Assembly: GCA_024636575.1 (NCBI GenBank)
Contig: JAGXGU010000174.1
Coordinates: forward strand, 1 to 15,938
Direction: 5' to 3'
DNA length: 15,938 nt
DNA from: Altererythrobacter sp.
GTDB taxonomy: Bacteria; Pseudomonadota; Alphaproteobacteria; Sphingomonadales; Sphingomonadaceae
The position numbers were made by a program, and so were the translations under genes. The notes beneath the pieces are model-generated. The model made no database searches. It worked only from the letters and a program-made list of their open reading frames with translations, and was not told where the DNA came from. This document shows positions 6,945-13,816 of this stretch, piece after piece. Position 1 is the stretch's first letter; each line of letters opens with the position of its first letter.

Positions 6945-8621
6945 TTACAGTACTTGCGCACGCAGGGCCTTGCGGTCGAGCTTTCCAATCATCGTCTTGG
7001 GCAATTCATCGCGGACGACCACTTCCTTCACCCGCTCGTGCTTGCCGACGCGGCTGTTGAGCCAATCGGCCAGCACGGATGGATCGGCGGTTCTTTCCGT
7101 CCCATCACCCGGCGGATCGTTCAGCGTGATATAGGCCGCCGGAATCTCCCCGAGATAATCGTCGGGCACCCCGATCACCAGCGCTTCCTTCACCGCTGGA
7201 TTTTCCAGCAGCACCGCCTCCACATGGCTGGGGAATACCTTGAACCCGCCAACTGCGATCATGTCTTTGCTGCGGTCGACAATGGCGATGAAGCCTTCAT
7301 CATCGATGGTGGCAATATCGCCGGTGCGCAGCCATGGCTCGCCGTCGATCCGGACAAATGCGGTTTCTGCCGCTTCGGGCCGGTTCCAGTAGCCGCGCAT
7401 GATCTGGGGGCCGCGAATGACCAGCTCTCCCGGCTCGCCCTGCCCGGCGGGTAAATTGGCGTCTTCCTTGTCGCGCAGCCTGACCCGGGTTTGCGGCAGG
7501 ACCTGTCCGATGGTGCCCGGTTTGCGGGTTCCGACATAGGGGTTGGTTGACACGACGCCGGAACTTTCGGTCAGGCCGTACCCTTCCACCAGACGGGCAC
7601 CGGTTACGGCTTCGAACTTCTCCCGCAGCGGGGCCGACAGCGGCGCGCCGCCAGAAATGCATATCTTCAGGGAGGAAAAATCGGTCTTGGTCACGTCCGG
7701 ATGATCGAGCAGCGCCTGATACATCGTGGGAACACCGGGGAAAGCGGTCGGCTTCACCCGGCTGATCGTCTTCAGGGCCTGCCCCGCATCGAAACGCGGC
7801 AGCAGCGCAATACAGCCGCCTTTCGCAACCGTGCGGTTCAGCACACAGGTGTTGGCAAATACATGAAACATCGGCAGCACGCCCAGGATCATATCCCTGC
7901 CCTCGAACGGATCGATTGCATCCACCTGCAGGGCATTGGCCGACAGATTGGCATGGGTCAGCATCGCCCCCTTGGGCGTGCCCGTGGTCCCGCCAGTATA
8001 TTGCAGCAGCGCAAGGTCATTATCCGGATCAATCGCGACCGGCGCGGGATCGTTCTCGCCAAGCAAATCCGTCCATTTGCTGACATCGGGCCGATCCGGA
8101 ATGGAGCTGATCTGTTTGCGGCCAAGCAATTTCAGCGCCAGCCGCTTGCCCAGCGGCAACATATCGCCCAGTCGGCCAACCGTCAGGCTTTGCAGCGATG
8201 ATCCGTCGAGCACCTTCAATGCACTGGGCAGCAAGGATGCAACATCAATCGTGACCAACAAACGCGTGCCCGAATCCTCGACCTGCTGGGCCAGTTCGTC
8301 CACGCTATATAGCGGCGAGAAATTGACCACGGTCGCACCCGCCATCATCGCGCCGTAATAGGCGGAAATGTAGATCGGTACATTGGGCAGGAACAGGCCG
8401 ACCCGGTCGCCCTTGGCAATTCCGGCGGCCTGCAGGCCGGCGGCGAAACGGCGCGCCTCCAAAAACAGATCCGCGTAGCTATAAGTGCGCCCGACGAATT
8501 CGGCGAGCGGCGCACCGGGCGCTGCATCCGTGCTGCGGGCGAACAGTTCCGGCAGGGGCACGCTTTCGAGAACCATGTCCCAGGCGCAGGGGTGCTGATA
8601 GTTTGCGGTGCTTACATCCAT
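6945..8621 (-). CDS. fadD: Long-chain fatty acid--CoA ligase (FadD-like AMP-binding enzyme)
   Basis: This enzyme activates fatty acids with ATP and CoA through an acyl-adenylate, feeding beta-oxidation or lipid synthesis. The 558-residue protein, close to the length of E. coli FadD (561), has all adenylate-forming motifs: the P-loop YTGGTTGTPKGAMLTH (208-223), YGLTES (348-353), RTGDIATIDDEGF (432-444), the hinge DRSKDMIAVGGFKVFP (449-464) and the C-terminal PKTMIGKLDRKALR (541-554) with catalytic Lys547. The start ATG (8619-8621) has no clear Shine-Dalgarno. It lies 71 bases downstream of trcR in the same direction. A 16-base palindrome in that gap is a candidate operator, so separate regulation is plausible. 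It converges on the bactofilin gene. Chain-length specificity cannot be read from the sequence; the FadD name rests on length and motif similarity. Confidence 0.9.
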   Translation of the reverse strand: MDVSTANYQHPCAWDMVLESVPLPELFARSTDAAPGAPLAEFVGRTYSYADLFLEARRFAAGLQAAGIAKGDRVGLFLPNVPIYISAYYGAMMAGATVVNFSPLYSVDELAQQVEDSGTRLLVTIDVASLLPSALKVLDGSSLQSLTVGRLGDMLPLGKRLALKLLGRKQISSIPDRPDVSKWTDLLGENDPAPVAIDPDNDLALLQYTGGTTGTPKGAMLTHANLSANALQVDAIDPFEGRDMILGVLPMFHVFANTCVLNRTVAKGGCIALLPRFDAGQALKTISRVKPTAFPGVPTMYQALLDHPDVTKTDFSSLKICISGGAPLSAPLREKFEAVTGARLVEGYGLTESSGVVSTNPYVGTRKPGTIGQVLPQTRVRLRDKEDANLPAGQGEPGELVIRGPQIMRGYWNRPEAAETAFVRIDGEPWLRTGDIATIDDEGFIAIVDRSKDMIAVGGFKVFPSHVEAVLLENPAVKEALVIGVPDDYLGEIPAAYITLNDPPGDGTERTADPSVLADWLNSRVGKHERVKEVVVRDELPKTMIGKLDRKALRAQVL

Positions 8622-8677
8622 GTCAATTCAATGGAGTAACACGCCAATCGGGGCAAGCAATTTGGGGTAAGCTGTCC

Positions 8678-8693
8678 AATATCGCCCGATATT
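8678..8693. promoter_or_regulatory. Perfect 16-bp palindrome between trcR and fadD, candidate operator
   Basis: AATATCG-CC-CGATATT is a perfect inverted repeat with a 2-base centre that touches the trcR stop codon and lies about 57 bases upstream of the fadD-like start. An RNA hairpin would have a 4-base loop and a weak AT-rich stem with no T-tract, so a DNA operator for a dimeric repressor fits better than a terminator. The regulator is unknown, and the sequence does not match the FadR or PsrA operators I know. Confidence 0.35.
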
Positions 8694-9430
8694 CAGCCAG
8701 CAGGGGGAAAACCGTTTTCCGGCGGTGTCTCGCCCGCTTCGGCGGCGCGCTTGGCTTCCAGCCATGCGGCCGCTTCGGCTTCCTGTGCCGCATCCGACGC
8801 TGCCTTGACATTGGCGGTCCGTTCGGCGCGCAATTCCTCGATCAGCTTCTCCCGGTCGCTAGTTCCCTCGGCGACTACAACCGGCTCTTCACCTTCAACC
8901 GGCACGATATTCTTGGCGGCCTTGGCCACTGCGGCGTCAAGTTCGCGCTGCGAACACAGGCCCAGCGTAACCGGGTCTTTCGCCTGGATATTCTGGATGT
9001 TCCAATGCGTCCGGTCGCGGATCGCGTTGATAGTATTGCGGGTCGTGCCGATCAGTTTGGAAATCTGCGCGTCGGAAAATTCGGGATGATTGCGCAATAT
9101 CCACGAAATACCGTCGGGCTTGTCCTGCCGCTTGGATACCGGCGTATAGCGGGCCCCCTTGGTCCGGCTGACCGCAACGGGTGCCTTCTGCATCTTGAGG
9201 CTGTAGACCGGGTCTGCCTGGCCCTTGGCAATTTCTGCCAGCGTCAGTTCGCCGGCGTGGACCGGATCGCGGCCGGTATATTTGCTGCTGGCCAGATCAT
9301 CCGCCATCGCCTGCACTTCGAGGATGTGAATGCCGCAGAATTCGGCAATCTGTTCGAACCCGAGCGCGGTGTTGTCCACCAGCCAGGTGGCGGTCGCATG
9401 CGGCATCAGCGGTTTGACTTGGTCGGCCAT
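8693..9430 (-). CDS. trcR: TrcR/DUF1013 cell-cycle transcriptional regulator
   Basis: This belongs to the DUF1013 family, found in alphaproteobacteria and annotated as cell-cycle transcriptional regulator TrcR. The 245-residue protein starts MADQVKPLMPHATATWLVDN, typical of the family. It has a first helical block (about 12-50) followed by YTGRDPVHAGELTLAEIAKG (51-70). A central helix-turn-helix-like segment (about 108-147) reads WILRNHPEFSDAQISKLIGT and then TRNTINAIRDRTHWN. A charged Glu/Ala-rich tail (about 176-245) may form a helix or coiled coil. The frame is open 37 codons upstream, but ATG 9428-9430 has an ideal GGAG 6 bases before it and the conserved N-terminus. It stands alone: a strong terminator lies upstream and a 71-base gap separates it from the fadD-like gene. 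DNA binding is inferred from the helix-turn-helix; target genes are unknown. Confidence 0.88.
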   Translation of the reverse strand: MADQVKPLMPHATATWLVDNTALGFEQIAEFCGIHILEVQAMADDLASSKYTGRDPVHAGELTLAEIAKGQADPVYSLKMQKAPVAVSRTKGARYTPVSKRQDKPDGISWILRNHPEFSDAQISKLIGTTRNTINAIRDRTHWNIQNIQAKDPVTLGLCSQRELDAAVAKAAKNIVPVEGEEPVVVAEGTSDREKLIEELRAERTANVKAASDAAQEAEAAAWLEAKRAAEAGETPPENGFPPAG

Positions 9431-9440
9431 GGTTTTCTCC

Positions 9441-9454
9441 GCCCGTTTCCGGGC
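9441..9454 (-). promoter_or_regulatory. GAAA-tetraloop hairpin abutting the trcR ribosome binding site
   Basis: Read leftward, GCCCG-GAAA-CGGGC forms a 5-bp stem with a stable GNRA loop that ends directly before the GGAG Shine-Dalgarno (9437-9440) of trcR. It could hold the ribosome site open or serve as a protein or mRNA stability element. The geometry is seen in the sequence; the role is inferred. Confidence 0.35.
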
Positions 9455-9455
9455 C

Positions 9456-9501
9456 CAAAAATAAAGTAGAAAATATAAGGGCCGCCCCTTGCGGAGCGGC
9501 C
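9456..9501 (-). terminator. Strong intrinsic terminator after the glycosyltransferase gene, upstream of trcR
   Basis: Read leftward, GGCCGCTCC-GCAA-GGGGCGGCC forms a 9-bp stem (one T-G pair) with a GCAA tetraloop (9480-9501). It is followed by a T-rich tract, CTTATATTTTCTACTTTAT and TTTT (9456-9479). This is a textbook Rho-independent terminator for the metallophosphoesterase-glycosyltransferase operon, 70 bases past its last stop. Because the T-tract ends only about 25 bases before the trcR start, trcR must either start from a promoter inside or just after the T-tract, or be transcribed through this element. Confidence 0.85.
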
Positions 9502-9571
9502 GTTCACGCGTTGATTTAGGGCATCGCCGGAGTTTCGGCAAGAGAATTGGCGCAGACGCTGCGGCCCGGCC

Positions 9572-10651
9572 CTAAACTGCGAGCGATAATTCCTCTGCCA
9601 GGGGGACCAGACCGGCGGCGAATTGCCGGGTTGCTTCCTCCCAACTGAATTGCCGCGCACGGGCGATGCAGTCCGCCCGGTTGCTGAACAGGGCAGCGGC
9701 GACGGCGCGGTCGAGATCTTCCGACAGGGCGCCGACACGATCATCGACAATATCGACCGGGCCGGGCACGGGGAATGCCGCCACCGGGGTCCCGCAGGCC
9801 AGTGCTTCGATCATCACCAGTCCGAACGTATCCGTCCGGCTGGGAAAGACGAATACATCCGCGCCGGCATAGCAGCCCGCCAGATCGCGCCCGCCGCGTT
9901 TGCCCAGGAAGACCGCATCGGGGAACTTGCGCTCCAGCTCCGCCCGGGCCGGACCGTCACCGACCACTACCCTTGTGCCGGGATAGCTACCGGATAGAAA
10001 CGCCTCCAGGTTCTTTTCCACCGACACCCGCCCGACATAGAGCTGGATCGGGCGCGGCAGGCTGGCGAATTCAGGCGGCATTGGCGCATCCGGCGTAAAA
10101 CATTCCAGATCAACCCCGCGGCCCCAATGGTGCAGGCGGTGGAGGCCATGGTCGCGCAATTCGCTGCGGATGCTGGCGGTCGCCACCATGATCCGTTCCG
10201 CCGGGCGGTGGAACCAGCGGATATAGCGCCAGAACAGGCTGGCAGGCAGGTGAGTGCGCCGAGCGAGATAATCGGGGAACTGGGTGTGGTACGCCGTGGT
10301 GAAGGGAACCCCCATTTTCGCGCAGTACCGCCTCGCCGCCAGACCTAGCGGGCCTTCGGTGGCGATATGCACCGCGTCGGGTGACAATGCGGCCAGGCGC
10401 AGACCAATAGTGCCCGGTATGGTCAATGCCAGACGGATTTCGGGATAGGTCGGACAGGGAACAGATCGGAACTGGTCAGGCGAAATAACGGTGACGTCAT
10501 ACCCCCATTCGCGCAGCATCCCGGCCGTGGTGGTAAGGGTCCGCACGACCCCGTTCATCTGCGGCAGCCAGGCATCGGTGACAATCGCGATCCGTTCGGG
10601 AAAGGGCCGCGATGCCCCGCCACCGGATGAGAATCCTGCCATCCGGTTCAT
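9572..10651 (-). CDS. GT4 family glycosyltransferase (MgtA/PimB-like)
   Basis: This is a cytoplasmic or membrane-peripheral GT-B glycosyltransferase that moves a sugar from a nucleotide donor, probably to a lipid or envelope acceptor. The 359-residue protein has an N-terminal Rossmann start IAIVTDAWLPQMNGVVRTL (21-39), where NGVVRT is the glycine loop typical of this subgroup. The donor domain has QLYVGRVSVEKNLEAFL (203-219), GDGPARAELE (231-240) and the acid motif SRTDTFGLVMIEAL (271-284). The first acidic position of the usual Ex7E is Asp274 and the second is Glu282, the TDTFG variant seen in MgtA, PimB and SqdX-type enzymes. Its ATG overlaps the stop of the upstream metallophosphoesterase by ATGA, so the two are translationally coupled. 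A strong terminator follows. Donor and acceptor are not predictable; a glycolipid or lipid A-related product is inference from the partner. Confidence 0.88.
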   Translation of the reverse strand: MNRMAGFSSGGGASRPFPERIAIVTDAWLPQMNGVVRTLTTTAGMLREWGYDVTVISPDQFRSVPCPTYPEIRLALTIPGTIGLRLAALSPDAVHIATEGPLGLAARRYCAKMGVPFTTAYHTQFPDYLARRTHLPASLFWRYIRWFHRPAERIMVATASIRSELRDHGLHRLHHWGRGVDLECFTPDAPMPPEFASLPRPIQLYVGRVSVEKNLEAFLSGSYPGTRVVVGDGPARAELERKFPDAVFLGKRGGRDLAGCYAGADVFVFPSRTDTFGLVMIEALACGTPVAAFPVPGPVDIVDDRVGALSEDLDRAVAAALFSNRADCIARARQFSWEEATRQFAAGLVPLAEELSLAV

Positions 10652-11556
10652 GCCGCCGCCTTCGCATTATCCGCCGCAGCGCGGGCTCCAGCCGCCTCGC
10701 GCCTGGTTATTTCGTCCGGCCAATGGAGCAATTCCATCCTGCCATCGAAATGCTCCACCAGCGCATTGCAGCCTTCGACCCAGTCGCCGTCATTGTAATA
10801 TTCGATGGATCTGCCGTCCTGGGCAAAGGTGCGGATTTCAGCGGTATGGATATGGCCGCAAACCACTCCGTCCACCCCGCGGGCCGCAGCGGCGCGGGCA
10901 ACCACTTCTTCGTAGCGGGAGATGAACTCCACCGCATTCTTGACCTTGTGCTTGGCCATTCTGGACAGCGACCAATAGGGCAGGCCGAAGGCGCGCCGAA
11001 CCCGGTTGACCCAGATATTCAGGCCCATCATCACATGGTACAAAGCATCGCCGACAAAGGCGAGCCAGCGGTGCGCGAGCATGATCGCATCGAATTCATC
11101 GCCGTGCAGGACCAGCAGCCGCCGCCCGTCCGCAGTATCATGAACCGCCGCCCGCAATATCTCGACACCGCCGAAATTCATGCCCGAAAAGGGTCGGATC
11201 ATCTCGTCATGATTGCCGGGAATATAGACTATCCGGGTGCCGCGCCGCGCACGTTTCAGGATCCGCCAGACGATGTCGTTATGTTCGGGCGGCCAATAGA
11301 CCTTTTTCCGCAGCCGCCAGCCATCGATGATATCGCCGACCAGATACATCGTGTCGCTGTCGGTATGATCTAGGAAATCGATCAGCAGATTGGCATTGCA
11401 GCCCCTGGTGCCGAGATGGACATCGCTGATCCAGATCGTGCGATAGCGCTGCCGCTGGCCGTGCGCAGGTTCGGGGATGGCCGGTTTGATGTCGGGGAAA
11501 CTGGCGACATTTCCCAGAATATCTGCGGGAAACGGGAATGTGCGGTCTTCGGCCAT
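10648..11556 (-). CDS. LpxH-like metallophosphoesterase (UDP-2,3-diacylglucosamine diphosphatase family)
   Basis: This is a calcineurin-like dimetal phosphoesterase of the COG2908/LpxH-like group, whose best known member cleaves UDP-2,3-diacylglucosamine in lipid A synthesis. The 302-residue protein has all the metal and active-site blocks: SDVHLG (Asp45, His47), GDIIDGW (Asp75), PGNHD (Asn115, His116), LHGDEFD (His151) and GHIHT (His235, His237). It is longer than E. coli LpxH (about 240 residues), with an N-terminal extension of about 37 residues and an Ala-rich tail; a hydrophobic patch near 163-182 may contact membrane. The start is strongly supported by AGGAGG 6 bases before the ATG (11554-11556). 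It overlaps the glycosyltransferase by 4 bases. Many alphaproteobacteria use LpxI for lipid A, so this protein may act on a different lipid; no symbol is given for that reason. Confidence 0.88.
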   Translation of the reverse strand: MAEDRTFPFPADILGNVASFPDIKPAIPEPAHGQRQRYRTIWISDVHLGTRGCNANLLIDFLDHTDSDTMYLVGDIIDGWRLRKKVYWPPEHNDIVWRILKRARRGTRIVYIPGNHDEMIRPFSGMNFGGVEILRAAVHDTADGRRLLVLHGDEFDAIMLAHRWLAFVGDALYHVMMGLNIWVNRVRRAFGLPYWSLSRMAKHKVKNAVEFISRYEEVVARAAAARGVDGVVCGHIHTAEIRTFAQDGRSIEYYNDGDWVEGCNALVEHFDGRMELLHWPDEITRREAAGARAAADNAKAAA

Positions 11557-11641
11557 GGGAATCCTCCTGGCGTACAGTGTCGCCTAAGGTCCATGGCAGG
11601 CATTTGTTACGCGGGAATCTCCGTTCGGTGACGGTTCGGGG

Positions 11642-12277
11642 TCAGATGGCCGAAGCGTGTCCGCCCATTGTCACAAAGCGCGGGGCGGCAGCCACCCGGC
11701 CCAGCCACGCGCAGACATGGTGGTAATCGCGCAGCGCGAAACCGCCGGCTTCCGCCACATGGGTATAGGCATAAAGCGCAATATCGGCGAGGGTCATCGA
11801 GGTCCCGACAAACCATTCGCGCCCAACCAGATGCTCGTCCATCAGGGCGAGCGCATCGGTCCCCGCAATCCGCTTGGCCATGATCTGCGCGGTCTGCTGG
11901 GGGCTCAAATTCGCCTCGCCGACATATTGCAGCCAGAACCGCAGCGTGGCGATATTGGGTTCGTGGCTATATTGTTCGAAGAACATCCAGCGCAGCATTT
12001 CCGCCTGTTCGAACCGGTCGGTCGGGATTAGCGGGCTGCCAACCGCGAGATACCAGCAGGCGGCGTTGCTTTCCGGCAGGAACCGGTCCCCGACCTGCAG
12101 CACCGGGATGCTTCCATGGCGATTGATCTTGCCAAGAAATTCCACGGTCTTGGTTTCACCTTTCATGATGTCGTAATCGCGCAGTTCCAACGGGATGCCG
12201 AGCAGTGCAGCAGTCAGCTTGATCTTGTAGCAATTGCCGCTGCGGGGATCTTCGTGAAGCGTGAAATTGTCTGTCAT
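11642..12277 (-). CDS. Glutathione S-transferase family protein
   Basis: This is a cytosolic GST expected to conjugate or reduce with glutathione. The 211-residue protein has an N-terminal thioredoxin fold (about 3-80) with RSGNCYKIKL (12-21; Ser13 or Cys16 candidate catalytic), the cis-proline GSIPVL (Pro58) and the glutathione-binding ESNAAC (69-74). The C-terminal helical domain (about 88-205) has the N-capping segment MTLADIALYAY (161-171, Asp165). Its ATG overlaps the stop of the upstream quinone oxidoreductase by ATGA. The open frame continues far upstream but only as a shadow of that gene. Pairing with an NADPH quinone reductase suggests a role in handling quinones or other electrophiles, which is inference. 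No regulator is adjacent. Confidence 0.91.
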   Translation of the reverse strand: MTDNFTLHEDPRSGNCYKIKLTAALLGIPLELRDYDIMKGETKTVEFLGKINRHGSIPVLQVGDRFLPESNAACWYLAVGSPLIPTDRFEQAEMLRWMFFEQYSHEPNIATLRFWLQYVGEANLSPQQTAQIMAKRIAGTDALALMDEHLVGREWFVGTSMTLADIALYAYTHVAEAGGFALRDYHHVCAWLGRVAAAPRFVTMGGHASAI

Positions 12278-13284
12278 AGCCCGGTCTCCAGCACGATTTT
12301 CCCGATATGGTCCCCTGCCTCCATCCGTGCATGGGCGGCCGCCGCCTGGGACAGTGGGAAGGACAGGTCCATCACCGGGCGCAGCCTGCCTTGTTCCACC
12401 ATGGGCCAGACATTGCGCAGGATTTCCTCGCAGACCGCCGCCTTGAACGCATCGGGCCGGGCGCGCAGGGTCGATCCGGTCAGGGTCAGGCGGCGCGACA
12501 TGATCTGCGCCATGTTGATTTCCGCCTTCATCCCGCCCAGCACCGCGATCGTTACATGGCGGCCATCTTCCGCCAGGCAGGCCAGATTGCGCGGCACATA
12601 ATCGCCCGACACCATGTCGAGCACCAATTGCACCCCGGTTCCGCCGGTGATGTCCTTGACGCGGGCGACGAAATCTTCCGCCTTGTAATTGATCGCATGG
12701 TCCGCCCCGATCACCCGCGCGGCATCGCATTTCCCCTCGCTACCGCACGTCACGATCACGGTCATGTCGAACAGTTTAGCCAGCTTGATCGCCATGGTGC
12801 CGATTCCGCTGGTGCCGCCGTGGACCAGCAGAGTCTCTCCCTCGCACGCCCAGCCGCGTTCGAAGACATTGTGCCACACGGTGAACAGCGTTTCAGGCAG
12901 CGCGGCCGCCTCTGCCAGCGACATACCCTCTGGAACAGGCAGGCAATGGTCATATCTGGCGAGGCAATATTCGGCATAGCCGCCGCCGGTAACCAGCGCG
13001 CAGACCCGCTGCCCGGCGGCATTCGGCGGCACACCGCCACCCATCGCCGCCACTTCGCCGGCAATCTCCAGCCCCGGGATCGGGGATGCCCCCGCTGGTG
13101 CGGGATAGAAGCCTTGCCGCTGGATCACATCGGGCCGGTTGACCCCGGCAAAGGCAACCCTGATCAGCACTTCGCCCGCGCCCGGAACGGGAACCGGCAA
13201 TTCTTCCATGCGCAGAACATCCGGCCCGCCCGGTGCGTCGAAGCCTGCGGCAATCATCGTACTTGGATCTGTGTTCCCGGCCAT
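12274..13284 (-). CDS. NAD(P)H-quinone oxidoreductase (zinc-independent MDR, PIG3-like)
   Basis: This is a medium-chain dehydrogenase/reductase of the quinone oxidoreductase family that reduces quinones or enones with NADPH in the cytosol. The 336-residue protein has the N-terminal GroES-like fold with FAGVNRPDVIQRQGFYP (45-61) and PIPGLEIAGEV (69-79), then a Rossmann domain with LLVHGGTSGIGTMAIKLAK (152-170) and GADHAINY (193-200). The zinc-binding residues of alcohol dehydrogenases are absent, as usual for this branch. The frame is open 57 codons upstream, but ATG 13282-13284 starts at a natural N-terminus; the ribosome site is weak. It is the first gene of a two-gene unit with the GST (ATGA overlap). 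It is divergent from the DUF1192 gene across a 143-base gap that contains a palindromic candidate operator. Confidence 0.92.
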   Translation of the reverse strand: MAGNTDPSTMIAAGFDAPGGPDVLRMEELPVPVPGAGEVLIRVAFAGVNRPDVIQRQGFYPAPAGASPIPGLEIAGEVAAMGGGVPPNAAGQRVCALVTGGGYAEYCLARYDHCLPVPEGMSLAEAAALPETLFTVWHNVFERGWACEGETLLVHGGTSGIGTMAIKLAKLFDMTVIVTCGSEGKCDAARVIGADHAINYKAEDFVARVKDITGGTGVQLVLDMVSGDYVPRNLACLAEDGRHVTIAVLGGMKAEINMAQIMSRRLTLTGSTLRARPDAFKAAVCEEILRNVWPMVEQGRLRPVMDLSFPLSQAAAAHARMEAGDHIGKIVLETGL

Positions 13285-13332
13285 GTCGGTCAATTTTCGC
13301 CCTTGATTGCCTGCGTCCCTGCCCCTGCAGCC

Positions 13333-13350
13333 TGTAACATATACGCTACA
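13333..13350. promoter_or_regulatory. Imperfect 18-bp palindrome in the qor/DUF1192 divergent gap, candidate operator
   Basis: TGTAACATATACGCTACA is a near-perfect inverted repeat (TGTARC, 6 bases, GYTACA). Leftward it contains TATATG, a possible -10 for the quinone oxidoreductase, about 50 bases before the start. A half-site of this type is common for dimeric repressors of the TetR class. Its regulator is not in the window. This is pattern-based inference only. Confidence 0.35.
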
Positions 13351-13427
13351 TCCAGCCCTGTATGGAACACGATTAAACACCGTGGCCATTGACAGCAAGC
13401 ACCAAGCATTGCGATCCTCTGTCCTGG

Positions 13428-13643
13428 ATGGAAGACATTGATCTGCCGCGCCCACGGGGCGATGCCGCCAGCAAACTCGCTGGGGAAGATCTTGCGCCCT
13501 ATTCTCAGCATGAACTGGACGGCCGGATCGCCATGCTGCAGGCGGAGATCACCCGGGTGGAGGCTCACCGGAACAAGGCGGCGGCGCACCGAAACGCCGC
13601 AGATGCCCTGTTCGGCAAGAGTCCCGGCGGGCCAGCCTCATGA
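13428..13643 (+). CDS. DUF1192 family small protein
   Basis: This is a 71-residue conserved alphaproteobacterial protein of unknown function. It opens MEDIDLPRPR, then has the family core DLAPYSQHELDGRIAMLQAE (35-49 region), a Glu/Ala/Arg helix likely to form a coiled coil, and the C-terminal HRNAADALFGK typical of DUF1192. ATG 13428 gives the normal N-terminus; a TTG 13 codons upstream (13389) would add an unlikely extension. No Shine-Dalgarno is seen before the ATG. A perfect TTGACA (13389-13394) lies 33 bases upstream, but no good -10 follows at the right spacing, so a short or leaderless transcript is only possible. It is divergent from the quinone oxidoreductase. The family call is good; the function is unknown. 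Confidence 0.8.
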   Translation: MEDIDLPRPRGDAASKLAGEDLAPYSQHELDGRIAMLQAEITRVEAHRNKAAAHRNAADALFGKSPGGPAS

Positions 13644-13741
13644 ATTTTCCCGAAAGGATTTACGACCATAACAAAAAGGGTCGAAATTTTTCGGCGAAGG
13701 CCCATATTGTTGTCAACCACGCAGCGCCCGCAGGATACCCC

Positions 13742-13816
13742 ATGTGCGGACAGAACTGCCCCACCTTGAAATCGGCCGCATTACCGGCGGCCACACTCCC
13801 GCGGAAAGACAGCTGA
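13742..13816 (+). CDS. Putative 24-residue small ORF directly upstream of clpA
   Basis: An ATG at 13742 has AGGA 6 bases upstream (13732-13735). It encodes 24 residues beginning MCGQNCPTLK, with Cys2 and Cys6 and a basic end (PRKDS), and stops at a TGA (13814-13816) that touches the clpA ATG (TGAATG). The frame is the same as clpA. Its ribosome site is better spaced and stronger-looking than that of clpA itself (GGAAAG, 8 bases away). It could be a translated leader that controls clpA by reinitiation, or chance. I recognise no homologous family. The 98 bases between the DUF1192 stop and this ATG hold AT-rich sequence that may contain the promoter but no clear -35/-10 pair. Confidence 0.35.
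   Translation: MCGQNCPTLKSAALPAATLPRKDS

Noticed and set aside
8603..9469. 288-residue plus-strand frame opposite trcR
   Set aside because: It has no domain signature. The minus strand encodes a clear DUF1013 protein with an ideal ribosome site.
12307..13392. 361-residue plus-strand frame opposite the quinone oxidoreductase
   Set aside because: It is His/Arg-rich shadow sequence with no motifs, and the reductase on the minus strand is complete.
13738..13771. Heat-shock (sigma32) promoter for clpA: CCCCATGT at 13738 and CTTGAAA at 13765
   Set aside because: The two matches are in the wrong order and spacing for one promoter. CTTGAAA has no acceptable -10 after it and CCCCATGT has no -35 before it.
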